Below the pieces are notes generated by a model that saw nothing but the letters and a program-made list of their open reading frames with translations, ran no database searches and was not told the DNA's origin. This document shows, piece after piece, positions 1 to 7,549 of a DNA stretch of 64,000 nucleotides. The stretch spans positions 54,471 through 118,470 of the forward strand of contig NZ_JASBQY010000011.1 of assembly GCF_029960645.1 (NCBI RefSeq), read 5' to 3'. Numbering within the stretch: the stretch's first letter is position 1; every line of letters starts with the position of its first letter. The position numbers and the translations under genes were made by a program. The DNA is from Arthrobacter sp. AL12. GTDB taxonomy: Bacteria > Actinomycetota > Actinomycetes > Actinomycetales > Micrococcaceae.

Positions 1-258
1 AAGAAGCCGCCCGGCAATGTGGCGCAGACCCTGGCGGTGCAGTTCGGCGGCATGGGGGTACTCCTTCTGCTTGTGGTCCCGGAAACGGCGCTGCTCGTGG
101 CACAGTTCGTCACCGGCAGCGCTGTCCCCGGCTGGATCAACCTGGTCCTCGGCCCGGTCCTGGGGCTCGCGTTGTTCGCCGCCGGGGTCCGGCTGGGCGG
201 TAAATGGCTCGACGCGCGGGGGCCGGAACTGCTGGCCCAGCTGGCCGTCAACCGCTGA
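1..258 (+). CDS. C-terminal end of a membrane protein (partial)
   Basis: This frame is open from the window edge to a TGA at 256-258, giving the last 85 residues of a longer protein. Two hydrophobic stretches are visible (around GVLLLLVVPETALLVAQF and LVLGPVLGLALFAAGV), followed by a short polar tail. This looks like the last two membrane segments of a permease, possibly of the ABC-2 type, but that family call is only a guess because the diagnostic part lies outside the window. nagB follows 82 bases later on the same strand. Confidence 0.6.
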   Translation, partial: KKPPGNVAQTLAVQFGGMGVLLLLVVPETALLVAQFVTGSAVPGWINLVLGPVLGLALFAAGVRLGGKWLDARGPELLAQLAVNR

Positions 259-340
259 CCCGCGCGCGGTGGCCGGGACTGGGATACCCTGCCCCTAGGG
301 CACATCCGGCAACGGGCACGGCAAGGGCAAAGGCAGGGCC

Positions 341-1123
341 ATGGAAGTCGTCATTCTCTCCGGCAGCAAGCCGATTGCCGCCCTCGCGGCGGATGCGGTC
401 GAGGCGCTGCTCCGGCGCAGGCCCGACGCCGTCCTGGGCCTGGCCACCGGCTCGTCGCCGCTTCCGGTCTACAACGAACTGGCGCTGCGGCACGAACGGG
501 ACGGCCTGGATTTTGGCCGGGTGCGCGGCTTCGCCCTCGACGAGTACGTGGGGCTAACGCCCGGGCACCCTGAGTCCTACCGTGAGGTGATCAGGGGTGA
601 ATTCACCGAGCGCGTGAACATCGACCCGGCGAACGTCACTGGGCCGGACGGCTCGGCGGCGGACATCCCGGCCGCCTGCCGGTCCTTCGAGGACGCCCTG
701 CGCGGGGCCGGGGGAGTGGACCTGCAGCTGCTGGGCGTCGGCACCGACGGACACATCGGCTTCAACGAGCCCGGTTCCTCCCTCGCCTCGCGGACCCGGA
801 TCAAGACCCTGATCGAGCAGACACGCCGGGACAACGCACGGTTCTTCGGGAGCCTGTCCAAGGTCCCGCACCACGTCGTCACGCAGGGGCTCGGAACCAT
901 CCTGGAGGCCCGGCATGTGATCCTTATCGCCACCGGCGCGCAGAAGGCCCAGGCAGTCCGTGACCTCGTGGAGGGACCGGTCGCCGCCATCTGTCCGGCT
1001 TCCGTGCTGCAACTGCACCCGCACGCCACGGTCCTGCTCGACGAGGCGGCGGCGTCGTCGCTGCGGCTCGCCGACTACTACCGGCACAGCTACGAGAACA
1101 AGCCGTCGTGGCAGGGCCTGTAG
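341..1123 (+). CDS. nagB: Glucosamine-6-phosphate deaminase
   Basis: It converts glucosamine-6-phosphate to fructose-6-phosphate and ammonium, linking amino-sugar use to glycolysis in the cytosol. The 260-residue length is normal for NagB. The catalytic set is visible as Asp67 (FALDEYVG) and Asp136/His138/Glu143 (GTDGHIGFNEPG). The spacing matches the E. coli residues D72, D141, H143 and E148 exactly. The ATG at 341 follows a purine-rich AGGCAGGGCC. No nagA or PTS gene is adjacent, so its partner genes lie elsewhere. Only the weakly related membrane protein end precedes it. Confidence 0.95.
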   Translation: MEVVILSGSKPIAALAADAVEALLRRRPDAVLGLATGSSPLPVYNELALRHERDGLDFGRVRGFALDEYVGLTPGHPESYREVIRGEFTERVNIDPANVTGPDGSAADIPAACRSFEDALRGAGGVDLQLLGVGTDGHIGFNEPGSSLASRTRIKTLIEQTRRDNARFFGSLSKVPHHVVTQGLGTILEARHVILIATGAQKAQAVRDLVEGPVAAICPASVLQLHPHATVLLDEAAASSLRLADYYRHSYENKPSWQGL

Positions 1124-1192
1124 CTCACCTTTTTTCGCGGTGAAGCGGCCAGGCCGACGCCCGTCCGTCGCACCGCCGTCCGATCCAGCCGC

Positions 1193-1198
1193 TAAGAT
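1193..1198 (+). promoter_or_regulatory. -10 hexamer TAAGAT of the DUF3039 gene (leaderless)
   Basis: TAAGAT lies 7 bases before the ATG at 1206, so transcription would begin at or next to the start codon. The same layout recurs at a dozen other genes in the window. Confidence 0.55.
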
Positions 1199-1205
1199 GG
1201 ATCTC

Positions 1206-1523
1206 ATGAACAGCATGACCGATCCTCTCGAAAACGACCCGATGCGCGAGCTCTCCGGAGCCGGGACGTCGACGGCCACCATCGAGCGCGAGGAACTGCG
1301 CCAGGAAGTGGAACCCGGTGACCGGGAACGCTTCTCGCACTATGTCCGCAAGGAAAGGATCATGGAATCGGCGCTGTCCGGCGATCCTGTTATCGCCCTG
1401 TGCGGCAAGGTCTGGACTCCGGGCCGCGATCCGAAGAAGTTCCCCGTCTGCCCGGAATGCAAAGAGGTCTATGAGGGCCTCCGGCCGGGCGGCGACGGCG
1501 GCAAGGGCTCCGGCGACAAGTAG
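1206..1523 (+). CDS. DUF3039 family protein
   Basis: This is a small soluble actinobacterial protein of unknown function, about 105 residues. It carries the family's conserved segment with HYVRKERIMESAL, then ALCGKVWTPGRDPKKFPVCPECKE. The Cys at CGK and the CPEC pair look like a potential metal site. The start at 1206 (MNSMTDPL) is preferred because it sits 7 bases after a TAAGAT -10 element; an in-frame ATG at 1197 overlaps that element. DUF3039 genes are often found next to the helicase that follows here. The tail is Gly/Lys rich. Confidence 0.85.
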   Translation: MNSMTDPLENDPMRELSGAGTSTATIEREELRQEVEPGDRERFSHYVRKERIMESALSGDPVIALCGKVWTPGRDPKKFPVCPECKEVYEGLRPGGDGGKGSGDK

Positions 1524-1651
1524 CGCCGCCACACAAGGCGGCGACGCCAGGGCTTCGCGGGTCACCGCGCCCGGCCTCAGGTGCGCCGCGGTGCGCCGGG
1601 GACCCCTGTTCTCCCGGTGAATGATGCCCGGTCCATGATGCGGGTCGGTAC

Positions 1652-1679
1652 TGGCCGGTGATTGCTGGCCGGTGATTGC
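1652..1679 (+). repeat. 14-bp tandem duplication
   Basis: TGGCCGGTGATTGC occurs twice in direct succession in the gap between the DUF3039 and helicase genes. Confidence 0.8.
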
Positions 1680-1769
1680 TTACGGTTCATCCGAAAAGAT
1701 TGGTGTTTTTTTGTGCTTACTTGGGTTTCCCCGGCAGCGGCGGCAGGGCGCGGAATGGAGGGGACCTAA

Positions 1770-3554
1770 GTGACAGAGACACTCTTTGGCGGACCGGTGC
1801 TCCCGCCCGCGTATCCCGAGCGGGCAGCCTGGGGCACCGCGCCGAAGCTCCGCGCCTGGCAGCAGGAAGCCCTGGACAGCTACTTCAGCACCCATCCCAA
1901 AGACTTCCTGGCGGTCGCCACGCCCGGCGCCGGCAAAACCACCTTTGCGCTCCGGGTCGCCTCCATGCTGATCGAGGCCAGCATCGTCAACCGCGTCACC
2001 ATTGTGGCGCCCACGGATCACCTCAAGCGGCAGTGGGCCGACGCCGCAGCCAAGGTGGGCATCGCCATCGACCCGAACTTCAAGAACGCCGACGGCCAGC
2101 ACGGCCGCGGATTCATCGGCGTCGCGGTCACCTACGCGCAGGTCGCGAGCAAGCCGATGCTGCACCGGGCCAAGACCGAGGCCGCCCGCACCCTGGTCAT
2201 CCTCGACGAGATCCACCACGGCGGCGAGGCCCTGTCGTGGGGTGACGGGCTCCGCGAGGCCTTCGAGCCCGCGGCACGCCGGCTCTCGCTGACGGGTACG
2301 CCGTTCCGTTCCGACACCTCGCCGATCCCTTTCGTGGAGTACGCCGAGGACCGGGACGGGATCCGGCGGTCCAAGGCGGACTACACCTACGGCTACGGCA
2401 ACGCCCTCCGGGACCACGTGGTCCGTCCCGTCATGTTCATGGCCTACTCCGGGCAGATGCGCTGGCGCACCAGCGGCGGCGAGGAGATGGCTGCCTCGCT
2501 CGGCGAGTCGGCGGTCACCAAGGACGTCACCTCCCAGGCTTGGCGGACCGCGCTGAATCCCGCGGGCGCATGGATCCCCGCGGTGCTGGCCGGGGCGGAC
2601 AAACGCCTCAGCGAGGTGCGCAGGAGTGTTCCCGACGCCGGCGGGCTCGTCATCGCCACCGACCATGAGGACGCGCGCGCCTACGCCGGGCAGCTGAAGA
2701 AAATCACGGGCGAGTCGCCCACGGTGATCCTCTCCGACGACGCCAAAGCCTCCAGCAAGATCGAGGAGTTCACCGCCAGCGAGAAGCGCTGGATGGTGGC
2801 CGTGCGCATGGTTTCCGAAGGCGTGGACGTGCCGCGGCTCTCCGTCGGCGTGTACGCCACGTCCATCGCCACGCCCCTGTTCTTCGCCCAGGCCGTGGGG
2901 CGCTTCGTGCGCGCCCGGAAGCGCGGCGAGACGGCGTCGGTCTTCCTGCCCTCCGTGCCGCAGCTGATGGCGCTGGCGAACTCCATGGAGGCCGAGCGGG
3001 ACCACGCCCTGGACCGCCCGGAGAAGGAGGACGGCGACGGCCTGTTCAACCCGGAGGACTCGCTCATGGACGAGGCGAACCGAGAGGAGAATGCCTCCGA
3101 TTCGCTGATGAAGGGCAAGTTTGAGGCCCTGGATTCGCAGGCATCCTTTGACCGTGTGCTCTTCGACGGCGGCGAGTTCGGCACCGGCGGTGAGGTGGGC
3201 TCCGAGGACGAGCTGGACTTCCTCGGGATTCCCGGCCTGCTCGACGCCGATCAGGTCGGCACGCTGCTGCGCCAGCGCCAGCACGATCAGCTCAGCCGCA
3301 AGAACGCGCGCGCCCCGCAGGCTGCGGCGGCTGCTGCGACCCCGGCCGTGCCGGACCACCGCATGCTGATGGACCTGCGCACCGAGCTGGCGAAGAACGT
3401 CGCGGCGTGGTCCGCCCGCACGGGAACCCCGCACGGCGTGATCCACACCAAGCTCAGGACGGTCTGCGGCGGTCCGGCGGTGGCCCAGGCCAACGAGGAA
3501 CAGCTGCAGACCCGGCTTCGGAAGCTTCAGGACTGGTTTATCGGCCGGAAGTAG
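1770..3554 (+). CDS. DEAD/DEAH-box superfamily 2 helicase
   Basis: This is a 594-residue ATP-dependent nucleic-acid helicase related to the UvrB/RecG/XPB-like type III restriction helicase group. Walker A is TPGAGKTTF (Lys56). Walker B is ILDEIHH (Asp146-Glu147-Ile148-His149), followed by LTGTPFRSD (motif III). In the second RecA-like domain, VRMVSEGVDVPRL and FAQAVGRFVRARKR form motifs V and VI. The C-terminal 200 residues are acidic and then Ala rich, without a recognised domain. The GTG start is supported by GGAGGGG about 8 bases upstream. It is not next to a methylase or nuclease, so a restriction or defence role is not supported; a DNA repair role is likely but unproven. Confidence 0.88.
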   Translation: MTETLFGGPVLPPAYPERAAWGTAPKLRAWQQEALDSYFSTHPKDFLAVATPGAGKTTFALRVASMLIEASIVNRVTIVAPTDHLKRQWADAAAKVGIAIDPNFKNADGQHGRGFIGVAVTYAQVASKPMLHRAKTEAARTLVILDEIHHGGEALSWGDGLREAFEPAARRLSLTGTPFRSDTSPIPFVEYAEDRDGIRRSKADYTYGYGNALRDHVVRPVMFMAYSGQMRWRTSGGEEMAASLGESAVTKDVTSQAWRTALNPAGAWIPAVLAGADKRLSEVRRSVPDAGGLVIATDHEDARAYAGQLKKITGESPTVILSDDAKASSKIEEFTASEKRWMVAVRMVSEGVDVPRLSVGVYATSIATPLFFAQAVGRFVRARKRGETASVFLPSVPQLMALANSMEAERDHALDRPEKEDGDGLFNPEDSLMDEANREENASDSLMKGKFEALDSQASFDRVLFDGGEFGTGGEVGSEDELDFLGIPGLLDADQVGTLLRQRQHDQLSRKNARAPQAAAAAATPAVPDHRMLMDLRTELAKNVAAWSARTGTPHGVIHTKLRTVCGGPAVAQANEEQLQTRLRKLQDWFIGRK

Positions 3555-3602
3555 CTGCCGGCGTAGTGGCCGGCACACAGCTGCGGGCACCCACGGCTGC
3601 GG

Positions 3603-3664
3603 CGCATAAGAAGTGGGACCGGGGTCGGACTGTTCAGTCCGACCCCGGTCCCACTTCTTATGCG
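3603..3664. terminator. 62-bp perfect palindrome between convergent genes
   Basis: Two perfectly complementary 30-base arms flank a TT loop (arms 3603-3632 and 3635-3664). It lies between the convergent helicase and lipoprotein genes and could end transcription from both sides. The length and perfection of the arms are beyond a usual intrinsic terminator, so it may also be a palindromic repeat element. Confidence 0.7.
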
Positions 3665-3722
3665 ATCCTTATGCGGCTTCGCCGCGGCTCTGTGGCGGCT
3701 TCCCGCCGGCGAGGTCCTGCCG

Positions 3723-4073
3723 CTACTGGCCGCCGGCGCCGCAGAGCTCGTTGAGGCTCTGGCCGGCAGCGGTGTACTTTCCCTGCAACTCCTGGAGCTT
3801 GGACGTGTCCGGAGTTTCCTTGCCCGACTCGTCCAGGAATTCGATGATCGAGTGTAGCGGAGCCTGGAGTTCCTGGGACGCGCTGGCCTCGATGGGCCGG
3901 AGCCGGTTGGCGAGGCGGATCATCCCCGCCTTGTCCTCGGCGGACGTCGGACCCGCGCCGACGGTCTGAATCCGTGCGCAGGTCTCGGCAGTGGTGTCTT
4001 GCGGGGCGGCAGAGCAGCCGGCAGCGCCGAGCAGGGCCCCGGCAACGATCAGGACGGTCAGGGTCTTCTTCAT
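3723..4073 (-). CDS. Small secreted lipoprotein
   Basis: This 116-residue protein has a lipoprotein signal peptide: MKKTLTVLIVAGALLGAAGC, with lipobox LGAAGC and the modified Cys at position 20. The mature part of about 95 residues is mostly helical and polar, with two Cys residues (CARIQ and NELCG) that could form a disulfide. No domain is recognised. It would be anchored to the outer face of the membrane. It is convergent with the helicase and shares the palindrome at 3603-3664 as a likely terminator. Confidence 0.8.
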   Translation of the reverse strand: MKKTLTVLIVAGALLGAAGCSAAPQDTTAETCARIQTVGAGPTSAEDKAGMIRLANRLRPIEASASQELQAPLHSIIEFLDESGKETPDTSKLQELQGKYTAAGQSLNELCGAGGQ

Positions 4074-4178
4074 GGTGTACTCCGGAGTTCTTGCGGGTCA
4101 GGCGATACTGGCAGGGATGTCGAGTCTACTTCGACGGCGCGGCTTTCCCGTCAGGGATGACGCCAGCTCGGCAGCCGC

Positions 4179-4874
4179 TCAGGCGATGTCGACGCCGCCG
4201 AGTTCCATCTCCGCGACGGCGTCGTCGAGATCCTCGGCGACGCCCACGGTAAGATCGCGCAGCACGGTCACGGAGTAGCCGGCCTGCACCCCGTCCAGCG
4301 CGGTCGCCTTGACGCAATGGTCGGTGGCGATTCCGACGACCACGACGTCCTCGACGTCGTGGCTCTGCAGCCAGTCGTCCAGCCCGATCGTATCCTCGCC
4401 AGCGGCGAAATCACTGCCGGCGAAGTCGCTGCCCGTGGCCTCGGCGTCGCCGGTCCCGGCCGCGCTGCCGGGAGAACTGCCGGCGACCGGCATGGCGCCG
4501 GGCTTGCGGTCCCCGGAGGGAACGGCGTCCTCCGGCGCGAGCAGCCCTTCAAAGCCCGAGTAGGCCGCGGTGTACTGGCCCTTGCGGAAGTAGGCCTGGA
4601 TGTATTCGGTGTCCAGGTCCGGGTGGAGCTCGGCCCCGCGGGTTCCGGCCACGCAGTGCCTCGGCCAGCTGTCGACGAAGTCCGGGTCGTCCGAGAAGTG
4701 CGCGCCCGGATCGATATGCCAGTCCTGGGTCGCCACCACGTGGTCAAACTGTCCGTGGTGCGCGTCAACGTACTCGCTGATGGCGGCGGCGAGCGCCGCC
4801 CCGCCCTCGACGGCCAGGGAGCCGCCTTCGCAAAAATCGTTCTGGACGTCGACGATTATCAGGGCGCGGGACAT
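4179..4874 (-). CDS. pncA: Nicotinamidase (isochorismatase family) with acidic insert
   Basis: It hydrolyses nicotinamide to nicotinate, which the adjacent PncB then uses for NAD salvage. The catalytic triad is visible as Asp9 (IIVDVQNDF), Lys98 (FRKGQY) and Cys187 (ATDHCVKA). Metal ligands are Asp51, His53, His59 and His73. Compared with mycobacterial PncA (triad D8/K96/C138), about 50 extra residues lie between Lys and Cys. This stretch (residues 112-163) is low-complexity and acidic and contains the repeat SDFAGSDFAA. The ATG overlaps the pncB stop as TGATG, so the pair is translationally coupled. Total length is 231 residues. Confidence 0.92.
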   Translation of the reverse strand: MSRALIIVDVQNDFCEGGSLAVEGGAALAAAISEYVDAHHGQFDHVVATQDWHIDPGAHFSDDPDFVDSWPRHCVAGTRGAELHPDLDTEYIQAYFRKGQYTAAYSGFEGLLAPEDAVPSGDRKPGAMPVAGSSPGSAAGTGDAEATGSDFAGSDFAAGEDTIGLDDWLQSHDVEDVVVVGIATDHCVKATALDGVQAGYSVTVLRDLTVGVAEDLDDAVAEMELGGVDIA

Positions 4875-6202
4875 CAGTTCTCCTCGTAGATGGTGGGGAT
4901 GGCTGCTTCGCCGCGCTGCAGCCGGTTGACGACCGCGGGAAGCTCCTTCATGGTGTCCGCGTGGCGCTGGCTTGCGCGGAGTACACCCTCCGCACCGGTC
5001 CAGCCGGGTAGGAGTCCGCCGTTCTTGACGAACTGCTGCATCAGCGGCCGGTCGTTGCCGTCGTCCTCCGGGCGGTGTCCGACCCCGACGATCTCCTGCG
5101 TGGCCGTGCCGCGCTCGTTGAGCTTGCGCAGCGCGTACTTGCGCCCACCCTTGCTGGTCTTGTTCTTGGCGGCCTTGGCAACGGAAACGAAGTCGCCGTC
5201 GTCGTCCGTCCGGCTGACCAGCTTGTAGACCATACTGGCCGTCGGGGCGCCGGAGCCGGTGACGAGGGAGGTGCCGACGCCATAGGAGTCCACCGGGGCG
5301 GACTGCAGGGCAGCGATGGCGAACTCGTCGAGGTCGGAGGTGACGATGATGCGGGTCCGCTCGTTGCCCAGGTCGTCCAGGAGCTGGCGCACCCACTGCG
5401 CCTGCGCCACCAGGTCCCCGGAGTCCAGGCGCACCGCACCCAGCTTGTCGCCGGCCAGTTCGACGGCGGTGCGCACCGCCGCCTCGACGTCGTAGGTGTC
5501 CACCAGCAGCGCGGTGCCGGCGCCCATCGAGGCGATCTGCGCCTCGAAGGCCTCGCGCTCGGTGTCGTGCAGCAGGGTGAAGGAGTGCGCGGCCGTGCCC
5601 ACGGTCTTGAGCCCGTAGCGCAGGCCTGCCTCCAGGTTCGAGGTGCTGTCGAAGCCGGCGATGATGGCCGCGCGGGCCGCGGAGACGGCGGATTCCTCCT
5701 GGGTGCGGCGCGAGCCCATCTCCACGCAGGGGCGGCTGCCGGCCGCGGTGATCATGCGCGAGGCCGCGGAGGCGATGGCGCTGTCGTGGTTGAGGATCGA
5801 GAGGATGTAGGTCTCGAGGATGCAGGCCTCGGCGAAGGTGGATTCGACGATCAGGATGGGGGAGTTCGGGAAGTACGCTTCGCCCTCCGCGTAGCCCCAG
5901 ATGTCGCCGGAGAAGGAGAATCCGGCCAGATAGTCCAGGGTCTCCTCGTTGACCACCTTGGTGCGGCGGAGGAAATCGATTTCGGTGTCGCCGAAGCGGA
6001 AGTCCGCGATGCCCTCCAGCAGCCGGCCAGTGCCGCCCACAATGCCGTAGCGGCGCCCGTCCGGCAGACGCCGCGCGAAGGCCTCGAACACTGACTTGCG
6101 GTGGGCGGCGCCGGAATGCAGCGCTGCCTGCAGCATGGTCAGCTCGTAATGGTCGGTGTACAGGGACGTGCGGGGACGGTCCCAGCCAGCTGATGAACTC
6201 AC
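4874..6202 (-). CDS. pncB: Nicotinate phosphoribosyltransferase
   Basis: It makes nicotinate mononucleotide from nicotinate, PRPP and ATP, the committed step of Preiss-Handler NAD salvage. The 442 residues have the family N-terminus with SLYTDHYELTMLQAAL, the mid-protein GTAAHSFTLLHDTE (containing the conserved His) and VRLDSGDL with TSDLDEFAI downstream. The start is GTG at 6202, placed exactly 6 bases after a TAGAGT -10 element, so the pncB-pncA mRNA is probably leaderless. clpS is divergent with a 95-base gap holding both promoters. No NrtR-like palindrome was seen here, in contrast to the nad operon at 38.9 kb. Confidence 0.94.
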   Translation of the reverse strand: MSSSAGWDRPRTSLYTDHYELTMLQAALHSGAAHRKSVFEAFARRLPDGRRYGIVGGTGRLLEGIADFRFGDTEIDFLRRTKVVNEETLDYLAGFSFSGDIWGYAEGEAYFPNSPILIVESTFAEACILETYILSILNHDSAIASAASRMITAAGSRPCVEMGSRRTQEESAVSAARAAIIAGFDSTSNLEAGLRYGLKTVGTAAHSFTLLHDTEREAFEAQIASMGAGTALLVDTYDVEAAVRTAVELAGDKLGAVRLDSGDLVAQAQWVRQLLDDLGNERTRIIVTSDLDEFAIAALQSAPVDSYGVGTSLVTGSGAPTASMVYKLVSRTDDDGDFVSVAKAAKNKTSKGGRKYALRKLNERGTATQEIVGVGHRPEDDGNDRPLMQQFVKNGGLLPGWTGAEGVLRASQRHADTMKELPAVVNRLQRGEAAIPTIYEEN

Positions 6203-6208
6203 GAATTC

Positions 6209-6214
6209 ACTCTA
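6209..6214 (-). promoter_or_regulatory. -10 hexamer TAGAGT of pncB (leaderless)
   Basis: On the minus strand TAGAGT is followed by GAATTC and then the GTG start of pncB. Confidence 0.55.
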
Positions 6215-6285
6215 GTCCCCACCGGCTCCCACGTCTCGCTTCGCTTCGCCGCGGGGCCCTCGCCGGCGTGGGCCCAGCATCCCCA

Positions 6286-6291
6286 TAGAAT
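6286..6291 (+). promoter_or_regulatory. -10 hexamer TAGAAT of clpS (leaderless)
   Basis: TAGAAT is followed by GGACAG and the ATG of clpS. The same TAGNATGGACAGATG block also starts the IclR regulator gene at 26.55 kb. Confidence 0.6.
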
Positions 6292-6297
6292 GGACAG

Positions 6298-6666
6298 ATG
6301 ACCCTCAGCGTTGCGCTCGGCCCTGACACCCAGGAGAGCACCCAGACCGGAACAGTGACGTCGACAGATGTCCTCTCCGCCCCGGACATCCCTTGGAACC
6401 TCGTGATCTGGAACGATCCGGTGAACCTGATGAGCTACGTGAGCTACGTGTTCCGCAGCTACTTCGGCTATTCCGAGGCCAAGGCGAACAAGCTCATGCT
6501 CGAAGTCCATAAGAAGGGCCGCTCCATCGTCGCGCACGGGAGCAAGGAGCAGGTGGAGCAGCACGCCGTTGCGATGCACGGCTACGGCCTCTGGGCGACG
6601 GTGGAAAAGGCCACCGGCGGCGGCTCGGGTTCGGGATCAGGCAAGGGCAAAGGAAAACGTGGCTAA
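6298..6666 (+). CDS. clpS: ATP-dependent Clp protease adaptor ClpS
   Basis: ClpS binds N-degron substrates and hands them to ClpC/ClpA-ClpP. The 122-residue protein has the core WNLVIWNDPVNLMSYVSYVF, where Asn-Asp and Met shape the N-end pocket, then KANKLMLEVHKKGRSIV and a C-terminal GLWATVEKA. A disordered Thr/Ser-rich head and a Gly-Ser-Lys tail flank the core. It starts 6 bases after TAGAAT, so the message is probably leaderless. Its last 8 bases overlap the downstream DUF2017 gene, a pairing seen in many actinobacteria. Confidence 0.95.
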   Translation: MTLSVALGPDTQESTQTGTVTSTDVLSAPDIPWNLVIWNDPVNLMSYVSYVFRSYFGYSEAKANKLMLEVHKKGRSIVAHGSKEQVEQHAVAMHGYGLWATVEKATGGGSGSGSGKGKGKRG

Positions 6667-7219
6667 GGCATTCAAATACGGCGTCAAGGGCATCACCGGC
6701 TATCTGGAACCGGCCGAACGGGAACTGCTGCGCAGCCTCTTCGGCGACGTCGTGTCCATGCTCGAGCCGGAGGAGCGCGCCAACCAGGACCCCCTCGCCG
6801 CGCTCGTCGGTCTCGACGCCGAGGCCCGCGAACCCTCGGACCGTGCCCTGCGCCGGCTGCTCCCGAACGTCTCGAAGAACGACGACGCCGCCTCGCTGGA
6901 GTTCCGCCGCTACACCGAGCGGTCGCTGCGCGAAAGCAAGATGGGCGCGCTGAAGGCCGCGTCCCTCGGACTGGACAAGGACGAACTGGTCCTGACCCCC
7001 TCCGACGCGCGGCACTGGTCCATGGCGCTCAACGACGTCCGGCTGGTGCTGGCCGAACGCCTGGACATCCGCGACGACGAGGACGCCGGGCACGTGCACC
7101 TGATGCAGGACTGGTCCCAGGCCGAGGACGTCGAAAGCTACCTGGCGCTGGTCTACAACTTCACCACCTGGCTGCAGGAATCCCTGGTCCAGGCGATGCT
7201 CCAGTCCCTGGAGACGTAA
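6659..7219 (+). CDS. DUF2017 family protein
   Basis: This 186-residue soluble, Leu- and Glu-rich protein of unknown function belongs to the actinobacterial DUF2017 family, whose genes regularly follow clpS. The start is a GTG at 6659 (VAKAFKYGVKGITGYL) inside the clpS 3' end. It has AAAGGAAAA just upstream and overlaps clpS by 8 bases. A longer reading from 6569 would run through the clpS Gly-Ser tail in another frame and is not credible. Conserved-looking blocks are EPAERELLRSLF and DARHWSMALNDVRLVLAERL. A role in regulated proteolysis is suggested only by position. Confidence 0.85.
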   Translation: MAKAFKYGVKGITGYLEPAERELLRSLFGDVVSMLEPEERANQDPLAALVGLDAEAREPSDRALRRLLPNVSKNDDAASLEFRRYTERSLRESKMGALKAASLGLDKDELVLTPSDARHWSMALNDVRLVLAERLDIRDDEDAGHVHLMQDWSQAEDVESYLALVYNFTTWLQESLVQAMLQSLET

Positions 7220-7283
7220 GCCGGGATAGCCACCCAAGGCCTGCCGGCTCTGCTGTGTCCCGGGTGTGAGGCGGCCGCATCTG

Positions 7284-7357
7284 CCCCGAAATCGCCGGAA
7301 ACTCATCGATTCGCCGGAACGATACGGCGAACGGGCGGGTTTCCGGCGAATTCGGGG
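7284..7357. repeat. Nested inverted repeats
   Basis: The 330-base gap before murI holds an 18-base arm at 7284-7301 that pairs with 7340-7357 with one mismatch (CCCCGAAATCGCCGGAAA and its complement). Inside it, TTCGCCG and CGGCGAA form a second small hairpin near 7310-7331. No T-tract follows, so it is not a plain terminator. Nothing else in 7220-7549 looks coding. Confidence 0.6.
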
Positions 7358-7549
7358 CCGCATGGGGGCGCTGAACCCCGGCAGCGGCCCGGACGGCCGC
7401 CAGACCTTGAGGGTCGTTGCATCCACCTGGCGTCGGTGCTCCCCTGCGTGTGAGGGCAGCGCCCGGGGGCGCGTGTGACAAATTAGACATGAGTCGGACG
7501 ACACAATGAGATGGCTGCACCCCCGGCTAAGCCCTATCCTCGAATAATC

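Noticed and set aside
1770..3554. Helicase as part of a restriction or anti-phage system
   Set aside because: No methylase, nuclease or other defence gene is adjacent, and the neighbours are housekeeping genes.
1680..3590. 636-codon minus-strand frame opposite the helicase
   Set aside because: His/Arg/Gly-rich shadow with no start site. The plus-strand helicase has full motifs.
5075..6094. 339-codon plus-strand frame opposite pncB
   Set aside because: It is the GC-rich antisense shadow of pncB, Gly/Val/Arg-biased with no motif. The minus-strand gene is certain.
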